Assembly: GCA_032716605.1 (NCBI GenBank)
Contig: CM064545.1
Coordinates: 14,979,903 to 15,043,902, forward strand
Length of the DNA stretch: 64,000 nucleotides
Source: Paralithodes platypus
Lineage: Eukaryota > Arthropoda > Malacostraca > Decapoda > Lithodidae
Direction of reading: 5' to 3'
Shown: positions 11,301 to 21,943 of the stretch, piece after piece
Numbering within the stretch: position 1 is the stretch's first letter
Layout of the letters: every line of letters begins with the position of its first letter
The notes under the pieces: model-generated
Database searches by the model: none
Told to the model about the DNA's origin: nothing
The model's input: the letters and a program-made list of their open reading frames with translations, nothing else
Translations under genes and position numbers: made by a program

Positions 11301-11828
11301 TAATATATCTATGTTATCTCTCCACGGCAGTTCCACTATATACTGTCCCTGTGCTTCGGAATACTGTACCGTTTCAGAAAATCTATTTAAGACTCTCTCT
11401 CCACCCTTACCAGTCTCATTAGGACTTTTACCAATATGGTCCAAGTCCCATAGAGCTGTCAGATCCTTTAATTCTGGAGAATTCCTGCCAATATCTTCCT
11501 GTATCTCCACTAAAGGGTCTACTGCTAACTTAAGAACAGTGACTAACTCTACATGGGTCTCTTCTATATCTGACTGATAAGTGCCACTCAGTGCATAACC
11601 ATAAATTGTGGGTAACATAACTATACTTCCTTCCCTGACATAGCCTGAATGTACAAAGTGGTAATAAAAGTCCGCCCCAATCAGTAACCCTATCATATCT
11701 CCATCAGTGATACCTGGATCAGCTAAATTGTAACCCCGAGCCTTGATAGCATTGACCTCCATCTCTAATCCTCTCCTTGATTTGTATACTGGTAACTCCT
11801 CCACCACAACGGCCCTCAATTTACGCAC
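8343..11828 (-). CDS. BEL/Pao Pol: RT, RNase H and integrase (inactive)
   Basis: This is about 1160 codons without a stop. RT spans about residues 225-480, with the first catalytic Asp in VSDIEKAF (about 295). The YxDD box reads YIDN (373-376), so the second catalytic Asp is lost. RNase H follows, with LFSDASS, KMELTAVLLAARL, LWSDSQIT and KDNPSDL. Integrase has an HHCC finger (HKVCNHSG to CIICKR) and a core with GVDYTG, SNNATTF and AIWERV. The second acidic residue of the DDE triad is Asn in SNN, where BEL elements usually have SDN. The frame begins at a GTG codon and not a real start, because the polyprotein enters from the protease frame by a frameshift. The product would be a dead polymerase. 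Confidence 0.92.
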   Translation of the reverse strand: MRKLRAVVVEELPVYKSRRGLEMEVNAIKARGYNLADPGITDGDMIGLLIGADFYYHFVHSGYVREGSIVMLPTIYGYALSGTYQSDIEETHVELVTVLKLAVDPLVEIQEDIGRNSPELKDLTALWDLDHIGKSPNETGKGGERVLNRFSETVQYSEAQGQYIVELPWRDNIDILPDNFKLALGRMRGLQRKFIKDPNYCQQYTKVLDNQIEREFIERVENRNQAGHPIHYLAHHGITKDSVTTPVRIVFDCSARMDEKAFSLNDCLHTGPSLVADLTQVLLRFKCHQFAWVSDIEKAFLMVGLSEKDRDATRFLWPVDPLDVASPYIVYRFRAVLFGATCSQFFLNATIQKHLSMIQENSEEVNKLKRGLYIDNLQGTGDDVSDLQQQCWDACRIFSSANLSLCEWVTNNESLRELLHLKGIASAKQDGVKVLGVAWLTDKDMLQVNCRGSSPALVTKREALSLTTSVFDPLGVLLLVTIRAQRFVQDLWRLECGWDVPIPDDMRANWQGIYDDMIDSTGIMFPRQVTNSKRVTLHLFSDASSVAYGVAAYAVGDEVSRLVMAKAKVAPIKSLTIPKMELTAVLLAARLASYICEAYADELIIENVYLWSDSQITLCWLSSKKILPIYVQNRVDEIKSLVPGAHFRYVSTKDNPSDLVTRGISYVSLVASSLWWGGPTWLPHQMLWPDHGPIGGSIGGDTTVGCNMSQEGTLSLPVPVAPTAILNWDRYGSYMKSWHVMAWVLRFIRTLREKTQGNYQAKPAYLTVPELRAAESAMIKVAQREAYSEEHHYLSKGQGKPSNIVRPLGLYMEGGMIRCRGRLHLSALHDSAKYPILIPNKHHIATLLSNYCHKVCNHSGVSYVVNYIRQRWWIPKIRQVVKKALRGCIICKRLQGTSYCAVQAPPLPEFRVQEVSPFQVTGVDYTGALPVNYTVSKLYVVLFTCAITRAVHEETVSNLSCESFLHAFCRFSSRRDYPEIMMSNNATTFVSGASTLRELIDDARLKGTLAEFKCEWRFIPARAPWFGAIWERVISILKAGLKKVLGRALVNTEELNTVLLELEATVNDRPLGYTYSDLEDTLPITPSQLVHGRRIRSFPRREVTDEDLKDTTWRNNDSVNQRFQYVTKLSHDLWKRWSTDYLISLGEQHRHLMVKRGIASP

Positions 11829-12061
11829 CCTTCTTCTGTGATGATAGGTTAACTACTATTTCATACTCAGTACTACCAAGTGAGCCAGTAAATCCCTGGA
11901 GCCTTAGCTGTTCCTTAATGACCCTAACGTAATCAAGCTGCGATAAAGCAGAGCGCAAGATGAAGGTACGTTGTGAACATTGGTCCAACAAAGCTCTTAC
12001 TTTACTGGTATGACCGTTTCTGTCGGTCAAGGGAATCTGAATGGTAGGCAACAACACTGCA
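11821..12061 (-). pseudogene. BEL/Pao aspartic protease segment, frame-shifted
   Basis: This frame encodes LLPTIQIPLTDRNG, then VRALLDQCSQRTFI, then a TEYEIVVNLS-like end. In BEL/Pao proteases the active site is usually LLDSGS or LLDSCS; here it reads LLDQCS, keeping the Asp. It is joined to gag upstream and to pol downstream by one-base frame changes at about 12061 and 11828. In an intact element these are one polyprotein frame, so I read both as indels. Confidence 0.75.
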
Positions 12062-12862
12062 TTACGAAGCCACAGCCATGGTCACTGTTGGTTCAGGGGC
12101 CACTGGTTGTCCAGTTTGTTCAAGGCGTGGCGTCGGACACAAATAATTAAAATGTTTCTGTTGGCAGAATCGGCACGGCCTAATTTTAGGGTTAGTACAC
12201 CCCTGGCTGCCATGTTCTGACGACAGGCACCCGACACACAATTTCAACTGCCTTGCTCTATTGGCCTTGGCGGGACTGTTCTTGTATTTTGCACACTTTG
12301 CCCAAAAATGTCCTGTCTTTAAACACAACTTACATCCATACTTCTGCTTGGTATCGGGTTTCTGATACACTGTATATGCTGCTGTGGCGGTCGCCCCAAA
12401 CTGTTCTAGTGGATTATGTCTACTTTCTAGATTGCACACTTCAGTCTTAAACACACGAACATATTCATCCACATCCAGCCAGTTGTCTTTTGATTCACGC
12501 TTAATCACTTCAGAGAGTGCACTAGGAAGTTTATTATGCAACAGTACTGCACACATTTCACTTACTGTTACATCCATAGAGCGTAATGACTCTAACGCAC
12601 ACTCAAATGATGCGGAAAAATCTTTCAGAGCACTGACCTCCTGGCTAGGATGTGGGAGATTACACAGTTTCGCTATGTGAGCTGCTTTGATGCGATCCTT
12701 TTGACCATAACTGTTTTTCAGTATAGTGACCGCTGGTTCATAACTTGCAGCGACCAAACTAAACCCACCAACAATTTGTAGAGCCTCACCACTAAGTTGT
12801 CCCTTTAGATACGTAAATTTCTGAATGTCAGTACCCTGAGGGGGATTCGCTGGGTCATTTAC
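12062..12862 (-). pseudogene. BEL/Pao Gag, C-terminal part with zinc knuckles
   Basis: The frame continues upstream of the first Met as far as the insertion joint, including NDPANPPQG, IQKFTYLKGQLSGEA and ASYEPAVTILKNSYG, typical of the Pao gag core. The end has three Cys/His clusters: CKLCLKTGHFWAKC, CVGCLSSEHGSQGC and CRFCQQKHFNYLC. Gag would package element RNA. It is cut from its N-terminal half by the insertion at 12863-14954. Confidence 0.85.
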
Positions 12863-14269
12863 GGCACAGCCGTAGGCGCAATTTTACATTTTTGCTTGTC
12901 ATGTGACCATCTGAGCCAATAGGAGGCTGATATTCTAGGAGCAGCCAGCCATACCTCAGTCTTGGCTAAGCCACAGTGCAAGGTGGTGGTGTGCTGCTCG
13001 GTCCACTGACTGTGACTGACTGGGACTTTTTTCTGTGCCATTTTTGACCCACTTATCCTGGTAAGTGACAAATCATATTTAGTGAAAATTTTACATATAG
13101 TGGAATATACGGTGATATATTATAGACAGGAATTTGAAACTTGTACATAACTTGGCCAAATGGTATAGCTCCATGTAACGACAGCCAGACATGCCCTGTG
13201 ATGCCACATACTGCCACTCTTAATTATTATATTTACTTACCTGTCCTGCCTCACTTCCATGTTAGTCATAAACTTAAATTTTTTACCTGTTCCTGATGAA
13301 TTTTGTTTACCCATTACTTACCTGTTTTATCTCATGTGCCTGCTACTCATTTACTTACCCTTTTCACATGTTCTGGATTGATTTTTTACTGATTACCTGC
13401 AACTCATTTACTTACCATTTTCGCAGATAATGTTAACCGATTCCATGTTGTGTGCATATGATATCTGCAAACACCCCATATTCATACTAATTTTGTTCAT
13501 AGGGTTTGTAGGAATAGGTTTGTAGGAATAGGGTTTGTAGGAATATTTTCTAACCGACAGAATCTCACTGACTCCCATATATTTTTTAATGATGTAAATA
13601 TTCCCACTTCCCCTAGTATTGACATTCTCGGTGTAACATTAACTACTAACTTGAGCTGGACACATTATGTTAGAAGCATTGCTAAGAATGCCTCTAAAAA
13701 ACTGGGACTCCTGTACAGAGTTCGAGAATTCTTCACTGACGAGCAGTTGGCCGTAATATATAAAAGTCATGTGCGCTCTCAGATGGATTACTGTTCACCT
13801 CTGTGGGGTGGAAGTGGAGTGGTTGCATTGAGGCAGTTGGACAAAATTCAAAATAAAGCTATTAGATTAATCAATAACCCTGCAATCACACAGGACCTTC
13901 CTACATTAGCCATACGAAGAAACGTTGCATCCCTTGCATTATTCTACAGATATTTTCACAGCAATTGTTCCGAGGAACTTGCTTCAATTGTGCCGCCTCT
14001 CCACATCTTTCCCCGTAGAACTAGGGCAGCTGAGAGCGCCCATGAATTTACACTTTCTCCTCCACAATGCAGAACTTCTGCTTATCAGAATTCATTTATC
14101 CCCAGAGCTACTACTCTTTGGAATTCACTTCCCTCGAATTGCTTTCCACAAACTTACAATCAACAAATGTTTAAATCCAGTTGTTACAAACATTTTATGA
14201 ATGGAGGATGCCTTTAGGCACATGGACCTTTTTGTTTTATCTGTGTTTTTCCTTCCTCCGTTCATTGTC

Positions 14270-14306
<37 letters not shown>

Positions 14307-14954
14307 GTGTGTTTTAGGCTGATTCATTGATAAGTTGTTGAGAAATGAATTGTTTCTCTCAATTTTTTGCCAAAAAATGTACCAGTCTCAAAGTTCAATG
14401 TACATAATGCAATGGCATTGCTATCTAGTGTTTCAGATTTCAATTTGTAGGCCTTCCATATCTTCTAGGATAGTTTTCCACTATTCATGCCAAATTTCAG
14501 CTAAATCCAGAATATTTCGACACCCTAATGAATTTTTATAAAACCGACGTTTTTTTTTAGTTTCAAAATTAACCCTTTGTTATTCTTTGCTCAGTTCGCG
14601 CGCCCTATATGACCCAGGAAGCCAGAACTTCAGCACAGCACTCCTACAGGATCCCCCTATAAGCCACCAGAGTTTCAGCCACCTCAGGGATACTTGAATA
14701 TTTAATTTTATTTTTTTAGTAAAGTTACTAATTTTTGTAAGTTATTTTCCAAAATAATAATTTAAAATATATAAATAATTCTGATTTTCAATTCCACTTG
14801 ACATAAGATTAAGCATTCCTTATATTTTATGATACTATTTAAAAACAAAATATATCTATATTACCTGATTTTTGGCGAATATTTTAGTGCGGTGTGCCAC
14901 TTTCGGACAGGGTTACCTAAATCGTACACCCAAAAAAGCGTATCCTCTCCAGGG
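12863..14954. mobile_element. 2.1-kb TTAA-flanked composite insertion inside BEL gag
   Basis: The joint on the right is AGGG then TTAA (14955-14958). On the left the matching position reads TTAC (12859-12862), apparently a mutated TTAA. Gag reading resumes exactly across these points. TTAA targets are typical of piggyBac-type elements. The insertion contains a 5'-truncated jockey-like LINE with a poly(A) tail (13545-14300). Between 14565 and 14954 a smaller TTAA-bounded block (TTAACCCTTTG to CCAGGG) could be a further MITE. 12863-13500 has no recognisable coding. Confidence 0.6.
13545..14300 (+). pseudogene. 5'-truncated jockey-like LINE with poly(A)
   Basis: The frame upstream of and through 13651-14217 encodes the end of a non-LTR RT: SPSIDILGVTLTTNLSW, RVREFFTDEQLAVIYKSHV, DYCSPLWGG, RRNVASLALFYRYF and LWNSLPSNCFP. 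It ends at a stop, followed by a short UTR and an A run at 14274-14300. The motif order matches the elements at 53291 and 58804 but the sequence is clearly diverged, so it is a different subfamily. A triple short repeat (TTTGTAGGAATAGG) at 13505-13544 sits at the truncated 5' end. Confidence 0.8.
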
Positions 14955-14958
14955 TTAA

Positions 14959-15399
14959 GTCTGTTTGGGAGTGAACACTACAATCAAAGAGCTCCCAGAA
15001 ACCCACCCACTGTGTTGGATCCCCGTCAAAAACTGGCAACTTCAGGGAGGGTAGCTTAATACCCTTCTATTTCCTACTTGCTGCGCTATCATGAGATCTA
15101 CCAGTAGTGGTTGTCTGTAGAGCACTATCTAACTCAGCTAACTGACTGTTTACGTGATTAACATACTGCATATCTTTCACCATCTCCTCCTCTAACTGAT
15201 CATCTGAATATAAGCTATACAACTCTACGTTATACGACTCGATATCAGCTAGGGCCTTTTCTACAGTGATTTTTACACCCCTTACATCATGCAGTGTAGC
15301 AGCATGTTCAATAAATTCAGACAGATTAGAGGTAAGCTTAGTAATCCCTCCCTTCTTGGTGGCCCTGAACCGCCGCAATGACTTTATTTTCTCCTCCAT
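14959..15399 (-). pseudogene. BEL/Pao Gag, N-terminal part
   Basis: An ATG frame at 15399-15067 starts MEEKIKSLRRFRATKKGG and contains an LSEFIEHAATLHDVR helix and a DIESYNVELYSLYSDDQ segment, the usual coiled N-terminus of BEL/Pao gag. After a stop and frame change near 15067, a second piece reads LPSLKLPVFDGDPTQW and ends SVHSQTDL at the insertion joint. Joining SVHSQTDL to NDPANPP across the insertion restores the expected family order, which identifies the target as TTAA. Confidence 0.8.
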
Positions 15400-16072
15400 T
15401 CTTAAATATTTACGGTAACTAAAGCTTAAGGAACAACAATACTAATCGTCACTGTAGGCTAACCTAATCTAATCTATTCTAAGCCTAGGCTAACCTACTT
15501 ACATTGATGACGACAGCAACCAAGCAAATTGAAGCATGCAGGTCGCGTGCCCCCTGTGAATTTACAAATGATCAAAGAAAAGAAAATTTACCCTATGTCA
15601 TATTACTCTACTTTACAATATTTACTTTACTATATTAAACAAATTACAAAGAAAAAGAAAGAAGGATCAAGACTCCTCTGAAGGAGGAACAGCCGCAGCC
15701 GTCGTCCTAGTCTTTAGATCTAGCCTATTGCGTCGACTGCTCCTCCTCGGCCCCGTCCTTCTCCTCAAAGAAGGCACGTGCTCTGTCTAATAGCCTATCT
15801 AACACCTTCCGGCTCCCTGGCACATCTAACCCAGGCCGAGGTCTGCCTGACAGTGTCCACCCTTGCCCCTGGTCTATAGAACTGCTTAACAAAAAAAAAG
15901 CAGGGCACTGCACTGGACGGTCCAGCGGAAAATCCCGGACATATGCGCCCCTCAATATTTGTCCACTGGATCGCCCAGCTCTACACAAAGGCAGACAAGT
16001 CAGGCCTAATACTCCCCCAATTCTTATCAATATATAACAGATGGCCCAGTATCCTGGTCACAGCACCAATTA
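15400..16072 (-). other. BEL/Pao 5' leader with primer binding site
   Basis: This lies between the 5' LTR and gag. The primer binding site candidate is at 16055-16072. A 101-codon antisense-strand frame (15725-16030) fills much of it and ends in an acidic LDRARAFFEEKDGAEEE stretch. I do not recognise it and cannot say whether it is translated as a gag extension. 15430-15660 is AT-rich and featureless. Confidence 0.45.
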
Positions 16073-16620
16073 TATCCTGTTTATTATTCCTAGGGGGTAG
16101 AGGAGAAACGGATATAAATTAAATAATTAAACCTGGAAAGATGAATTGGCCTAGGCTATAAAAATGATACCGGTCGGCATTTGACTTACATGTTAAATTA
16201 TATATGTAGGCTATCTGTGGTAGTCCCAGTAATATCTATGAAGTACTTCTAGTATTAAAGGAACTTAGCTGTGATGCAAAGCGTATAGGTTAGGTGATGG
16301 ACATGTCAGTAGGTGAATATCAGGGAAGTTCTGCTGTTATGTGGCAGCTGCTGTTGGTTTGTTGTTAGCGGGACGAAGTCTGTGTGAAGTGTGTCTGAGA
16401 TTCCCTTTTATCGTGACAATATAAAATAAATTTAAGGGTTCTATATCGTCCCCCGTGATTAAATAATAAGGGAAAATAAACTAAGATATAATTGGTGCAC
16501 CAACAGTAATATTTATCCACAAAGATAAATTAAGTAATGCGTATAAACAAAAAGGAACCAGCTGTTGTGAACCCGGGAAATTCAAACTACGGTATATATA
16601 CCAGTTAGGATTCACGACAT
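16073..16620 (-). repeat. BEL/Pao 5' LTR (right copy)
   Basis: This is the partner LTR. On the minus strand it is followed directly by ATTGGTGCTGTGACCAGG (16055-16072), the position and style of a BEL/Pao primer binding site. Confidence 0.92.
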
Positions 16621-16780
16621 TACTGATAGTTATGGAAAATAGGGCAATATTTAATCTCAAAACGAACAATAAGTTAATGCAATTTGAATAAGTATGTACA
16701 CTGTAATAACTCAATGAGTAATAAGGATGAAAGTTGGATTCATCAAGGTAGAATAATTAGGCTATATTAAGTACATAGGA

Positions 16781-19700
16781 GCATAAGAAAATGGGAGTCA
16801 GAGGAAAGCCGATTGGCCCACGCAAGGCAGATTCCTCTCACACCCAACCCTAATTACAATGCCTAATTATAGGCCCTGCTCACTAATACCATGGGGCCCA
16901 ACCTCACAAAAAAAAAAAAAAAATCAGCGGTGCAGATCGCCGATTGGCCCTCATCCGGCAGATCTCCCTCACACTCAATCCATCTCGTCCATATCCCTAT
17001 CTAATTTTATCTTAAAGCTCTCTATCGTTCTTGATCCCACTATAGCACTTGGTAGCCTATTCCACCTAGCTACAACTCTGTTACCAAACCAATATTTGCC
17101 TATATCTTTTCTGAAACAATATTTTCTAATTTGAAACCATTTGTTTGAGTTCCTTCGCAATCATTGAGCTTCAGTACATTTTTCATGTCCCCTTTATTAA
17201 TCCCACTAACCCACTTGAACACCTCTAGCATATCCCCTCTAACTATGCGTCTCTCTAACGAATGTAAGCCTAATTTCTTCAGCCTTTTTTCATATGGAAG
17301 ATTTCTAACATTATGGATAATTTTTGTCATTCTACGTTGTACTCTCTCCAAGGAATTTATGTCCATTCTGTAATAAGGACACCAAAATTGAACAGCATAA
17401 TCCATACGGGGCTCACTAATGACAAGTACAGTTTTAAGATAACATCAGAAGTTCTGTTACTCACACTCCTAGAGATTAACCTAAGAATCCTGTTTGCCTT
17501 GTTACGAACGATTATACACCGTTTTCCAGGTTACAAATCATTGCTAACAAACACACCTGGATCTTTCTCACAGTCTGAGTTTTCTAATTCCATATGATCT
17601 AGTTTATATTTTACGATTGTATTCATCTTCCCCATCCCTAATACCTTGCATTTGTCAATGTTAAAATTCATCTGCCAATTTACTGACCATTCGTATAAGG
17701 TATCTAGATCCCTTTGGAGGCACTCTATGTCACTATCTGAATCAATTGTTCTCCCCATTTTGGTATTGTCTGCGAATTTACTTATCATACTAGTTATACC
17801 TAAATCAAGGTCATTTATATATATATAACAAACAACAGAGGACCCAATACAGATCCCTGGGGGACACCACTTTTGACTGCTCCCCATTCTGACTTAGTAC
17901 CATTTATGCTGACTCTCTGCTTCCTACAAATTATCCATGACCTAATCCATCCCGACAACGACCCACCTATTCCATGCGCCTCAACTTTTCTCATCAATAT
18001 CTCATGAGGGACTCTGTCAAAAGCTTTACTGAAATATAAATATAATATATCATATGACTTGTCATTATCTACTGCTTCATATACCTCTGAGAAAAAGCTA
18101 AGCAAATTAGTAAGGCAAGAATGTCCCTGAGTGAATCCATGCTGAGAAGAATTGATTAAATTAAATGTTTCTAAGTGGTTTCTAATTTTCCTAGCAATAA
18201 TTGACTCTAGTAGCTTTCCTATGATTGATGTGAAACTAATGGGACAGTAATTGGATGCTATTGATTTATTACCTTTTTTGAAGATCGGAATTACATTTGC
18301 AAGCTTCCAAGCTTCTGGAACTAAACCTGTTTCTAATGACTTGTTAACTAGAAATGTTAATGGGTGACTTAACTCATCTCTGCATTCTTTTAATATTCTA
18401 CTCGGAGTCTAGCATATACCTCATCAGGACCAGGCGATTTCTGAGGTTTCAGTCTGTCAATATCCTTAAGCACATAATTTCTGCTTATAGTAACCGTACT
18501 TAACCTATTTTCTATAATATCGCTAAACAATATACCTTACGGACTTCTGGAAACTGTGCCAAATTGTCATTAGGAAAAAAATTACTATTTAATGTACAGC
18601 ATATTTCTAAATAATTTTCTGTCATTTCTCCTATTGAAGTTTTAAGGGGACCAATTACATCTCTAACCTTGGATTTATATAGTTGGTAAAAAGCTTTAGG
18701 GTAATTTTTTGATCCATTGGCTATCCAGATTTCATAATTTCTTTTTGCTTTCCTAATATCTTTTTTTACCTGTCTTGGTAGATTTTGATGGTAAACAAGT
18801 AGGTGAACTTCTCCTTTCTTAATTTTTCTATATATTCCTCTCTTTTTTTTTAGAAGATCTAATAGACTATTATTCATCCATTTGGGTTGGTTTTGTGTTG
18901 ATCTAAATTTTCTTTTGGGGATATATTTATTTTCCGCATTGAATACTGACTTGATAAAATTATCATATGTATCTACCAAGTTTGACATATCTTCCTGACT
19001 TAAGCTGACAGGTACCCGAGAAGGGGTACACTCATTTGAACACCTGGATCGACTTGTTTTGTTTTACCATAGGGTCCGCTAATAGGGCTCTTCTTAACCC
19101 ATCATAATTGGCTTTTCTGAAGTCAAGTATTAATGTTGTATTCTCTCGGGTATTACTTTTCCATTGTATATTAAAATACACAGAATTGTGGTCACTATTT
19201 CCTAGGTGGTCCCCTATCTCTACATTATTTATCATATGTTAATTGTTACTGAAAACTAAATCGAGAATATTATTACCTCTAGTTGGTGTATCTATGAATT
19301 GAACTAAAAAACTATCTTGTACTATCTCAATAAAGTCTTCAGAATCAGAGTCGCCTATATGATGCTGCCAATCTATATTTGGAAAATTAAAATCCCCCAT
19401 AATGCACACATTGCTAAACCTTGATGCCATTTTATTTTCCTCCCATAATGATATTCCGTCATTTCTACTCATATTTGGCGGTTTATACATAACTCCAGTA
19501 ACTATGGTGTTACTACCTTCGTTAACCTTTACCCAAACACTTTCATTATCATTATTTAGTCTAATACCTGATTTAATACAGCTTTTTAATGTACTTCTTA
19601 CAAACACTGCTATACCGCCGCCCCTCCTACTTGTTCGGTCATATTTAAACAAACTATATCCTGGTACATCAAATTCTGCTAAAAAAACTGCCTGGTTTCT

Positions 19701-20250
19701 GTATGAATCAATGTTTCAGTTAGCGCTATTATGTCTATATTATCTTTGCTAACAAGTGCTCTAAGTTATAGTTAATTTGTTACATAAACTCCTACAGTTC
19801 GTGTGATACTCTCAATGTACTTCCTTTATTTATACCTAATTTACCTTTATTTCTAACTAAATTTTCATCTTTCGTTGCACCGTCACAACCATAATTAGAA
19901 ATATAGTCATAATTTTTAGCATGAGACTGAATATCCTTATCGCTTTCGCCTGACGCTAAACATTTTCCATTTAACCTCTCTTTTACATTCTCAATGTTTC
20001 TGTTCAAAACCCCGCAACCACCCTATCTAAAGAACTAGCTAATGTGGAAACCCCTAACCGTGAAAGACGAACCCCATCCCTTGCGTACATTTTATCTCTC
20101 CCATAGAAACAATCCCAGTTATCAATGAATGGTATTGTTTTTTCCTTGCAATATTTCTCCAACCGGCAATTGATACCAATCGCCCTGGATGTCCATTCCT
20201 TGGGAACTCCTCTTCTGGGTAGGATACCATGTACTACAGTCAACTATACG
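16781..20250 (-). pseudogene. CR1/L2-like LINE, left-arm copy
   Basis: Read on the minus strand from 20243, a fragmented element gives first an SGNH-esterase-like ORF1 end (GILPRRGVPKEW, IPFIDNWDCFYG, DGVRLSRLG). A linker follows, then an endonuclease (RRGGGIAVFVRS, IMGDFNFPNIDW, NSDHNSVYFNI at 19032-19652) and RT (FSKAFDRVPHEILM, GVPQGSVLGPLLFVIYIND, FADNTKM at 17531-18105). The C-terminus at 16975-17405 has SLERVQRRMTKI and VVARWNRLPSA. The RT box is FADN and not FADD, and the esterase DxxH box is DGVR. Both changes are shared with the right-arm copy, so the element was dead before duplication. The 3' UTR (16781-16975) carries two diverged copies of a GATCTGCC...GGGCCAATCGGC motif. Confidence 0.9.
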
Positions 20251-20988
20251 TGACTGAGGAAACATTTAGCTCTGTGACGAAACTTTCACTATTGGATCTG
20301 TACCCAAATGATATGGAACGCATAAACTTACGTCTGTACGAAGTGTTCGAGATTTACGTTTAAGTGTATGTCTTTATAACTGGAACAAATATATATGTAT
20401 TTCCAATGCGAGGAATCAAGGAGCCTGATTTCAAGGAAGTATGTATATATTTTCTATAAAATAGGATGTGTATTGGTCTCCCGCAAGTGGAGCAACGGAT
20501 AATAAATAAAGAAGCGAAAATAGGAAAGATTCTTGTCTTACGTTAATAAATGAACCTTGACATACCTAAAGCCGGGATGATGATCCCACTATGCGAATGG
20601 CGTAGGCGAATGCCATGCGACAGCCTTTTTTTGTCTATGTCCATATTCGGCGGCGAACCAAGTTTTTTCAATAAGCTAATTAGGCAAAACAGGCGATTGG
20701 CGTGCGTATGTCGGACGAGTACCGTGAGATAACGGCGACTGTGAGGCAAAAATAGCAAATGTTGGACAACCATTTGATGGCGAATAATAACGAATGCTGC
20801 GACAGCCGTTGGCGACAATTATGATGCCGGTGCAATTATGGTGCGCATACTGTACAACTATGTGCGATTACATGTCGAATGTTGTGCGAATAAGGCAAAT
20901 GAAGGACGAGTGTCGCACATACGTTTTCCTGAATCCCACAGTGCGATGTCACCCGATTTTGTAATTGGAGGAGGGTGATAAGGTATAG

Positions 20989-20996
20989 TATAAATA
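20989..20996 (+). promoter_or_regulatory. TATA box of the Harbinger transposase gene
   Basis: TATAAATA lies 86 bases before the ATG at 21075, with ATTGG (inverted CCAAT) about 25 bases upstream. This spacing fits a short leader. Confidence 0.6.
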
Positions 20997-21074
20997 GGGT
21001 GGTGGAGTAAGGTTCTCCACCAGTATACCTCACTACCTTGGACTCACCATACAACCAAGCTACACCCCAGCGCC

Positions 21075-21943
21075 ATGGATCTTCTGCCTACAACCTCCAA
21101 TGTTCCTATCCATTTGACTTTGGCATTGGAGCGAGAATATTTAGAACTAGAGTTGGAGGCAGCACTCATGAGAAGGAGACGAGCCAGGAAAAAGAAGAAA
21201 CAACTAAAACCGAGGACATGGTGGGTTCGCCCTTGGATTCAGCGACGGGCTTTACCATCAGTTGATGGTGGAGTTAGTAGAGGAAGATAGTGCTAGCTTC
21301 AGAAATTTCCTGAGGATGCCCGTTGCAATGTACAGGGAGGTGCTTGCTCGTTTGGGCCTCGAATTGCCAAGCAGAATACTTCCTTTCGTGCGTCTGTGGA
21401 ACCTGGTGCGCGGCTGGCAATCACACTTCGGTTCCTGGCCTCGGGAGAAACGTATTAGAACCTCGCCTATGGATTCAGAGTCGCGCCCAACACCATCTCC
21501 TAGTTCGTCCCAGAAGTCTGTGAGGCCCTTGTGGCCGAGTACATTTATGAGGTGATGTCTTGCCCGAAGACACCTGCGGAGTGGAAGGAGGTGGCAAAAC
21601 AAGTTTGCACGCCATTGGGACTTCCCGTACACTATCGGTGCCCTGGATGGGAAACACATCGCCATCAAGTGTCCAAGGAATGGTTGTATGTAGATGTTGG
21701 AACCACGGCTGTTCATCTGATGGTCTTGTCTTCATGGATACCCTACTGCGTACTGCACTTGAGAAGGGCCGTGCGGGAGTTCCCGACGCAGAACCTCTAC
21801 CTGGCGGCGATGAGCCCGTGCCCTACTACATTGTAGGGGACGATGCCTTCGGCCTTCGGACCTGGTTAATGAAACCCTTCCCCCACCTTGACATGACCAT
21901 TGAGGAGCAAATCTACAACTACCGCCTCTCTAGAGCTACCATT
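21075..21943 (+). pseudogene. PIF/Harbinger DDE transposase, frameshifted and truncated
   Basis: Starting at ATG 21075 the product has a basic N-terminus (ALMRRRRARKKKKQLKP) and RTWWVRPW, as in HARBI1-type nucleases. After a frame change near 21250 it continues LYHQLMVELVEEDSASFRNF and RMPVAMYREVLARLG. A second frame change follows, then in-frame TAG codons, then PYTIGALDGKHIAIKCP with the first catalytic Asp (DGKH). The middle is shortened. The later segment YYIVGDDAFGLRTWLMKPFP and EQIYNYRLSRA is the usual run-up to the final acidic residue, but the sequence leaves the gene exactly there and enters the palindrome arm. The third catalytic residue is therefore missing, and the gene is dead. 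Confidence 0.88.

Larger units (their letters stand above)
7439..16620 (-). mobile_element. BEL/Pao LTR retrotransposon, decayed, with 4-bp target duplication
   Basis: Two 548-549-bp LTRs bracket gag, protease, RT/RNase H and integrase coding on the minus strand. TACT occurs immediately outside both LTRs (7435-7438 and 16621-16624), and the right arm of the palindrome preserves the empty site with a single TACT near 26955. Insertion therefore postdates the inverted duplication. The LTRs differ by roughly a dozen substitutions and small indels. The internal frames carry frameshifts, stops, catalytic Asp-to-Asn changes and a 2.1-kb insertion in gag, so this copy cannot move by itself. Confidence 0.92.
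3058..20754. repeat. Left arm of giant inverted duplication
   Basis: This arm is the near-identical reverse complement of 21944-29384. Matching can be followed block by block, for example 3520-3600 with 28860-28930, 6900-7438 with 26945-27485, 16625-20243 with 22455-26940, and 20250-20754 with 21944-22455. The outer edge is at CCCTAAAGTAGGCC (3058) against its complement ending at 29384. The left arm has gained a CR1/L2-like fragment (4161-5125), a tandem duplication (to 6905) and a BEL/Pao element (7439-16620). Subtracting these leaves about 6.55 kb, against about 6.54 kb for the right arm after its own insertions are removed. Outside the LINE, the MITE and these insertions the arm is AT-rich with no gene I can support (3058-3879, 5224-5914, 6208-7438). 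Confidence 0.93.
20570..21943 (+). mobile_element. PIF/Harbinger transposon, 5' end plus truncated transposase
   Basis: The left end is placed at TAA followed by AGCCGGGATGATGATCCCAC (20567 onward). CCCACTATGCG close to the end resembles CCCACTTATGCG at the ends of the Harbinger-like element at 31152. The 5' subterminal region is rich in short TGCGA or GCGAAT motifs. The element is cut at 21943, where the right palindrome arm begins. Its 3' end is absent and is replaced by an inverted copy of its own 5' end (21944-22128) and the flanking DNA. The base pattern at the mirrored end is TTA, an inverted and not a direct copy of TAA, so this is not a target duplication. Confidence 0.75.

Noticed and set aside
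15725..16030. Novel accessory gene in the BEL leader
   Set aside because: It has no domain, no homologue that I recognise, and sits where leader sequence is expected.
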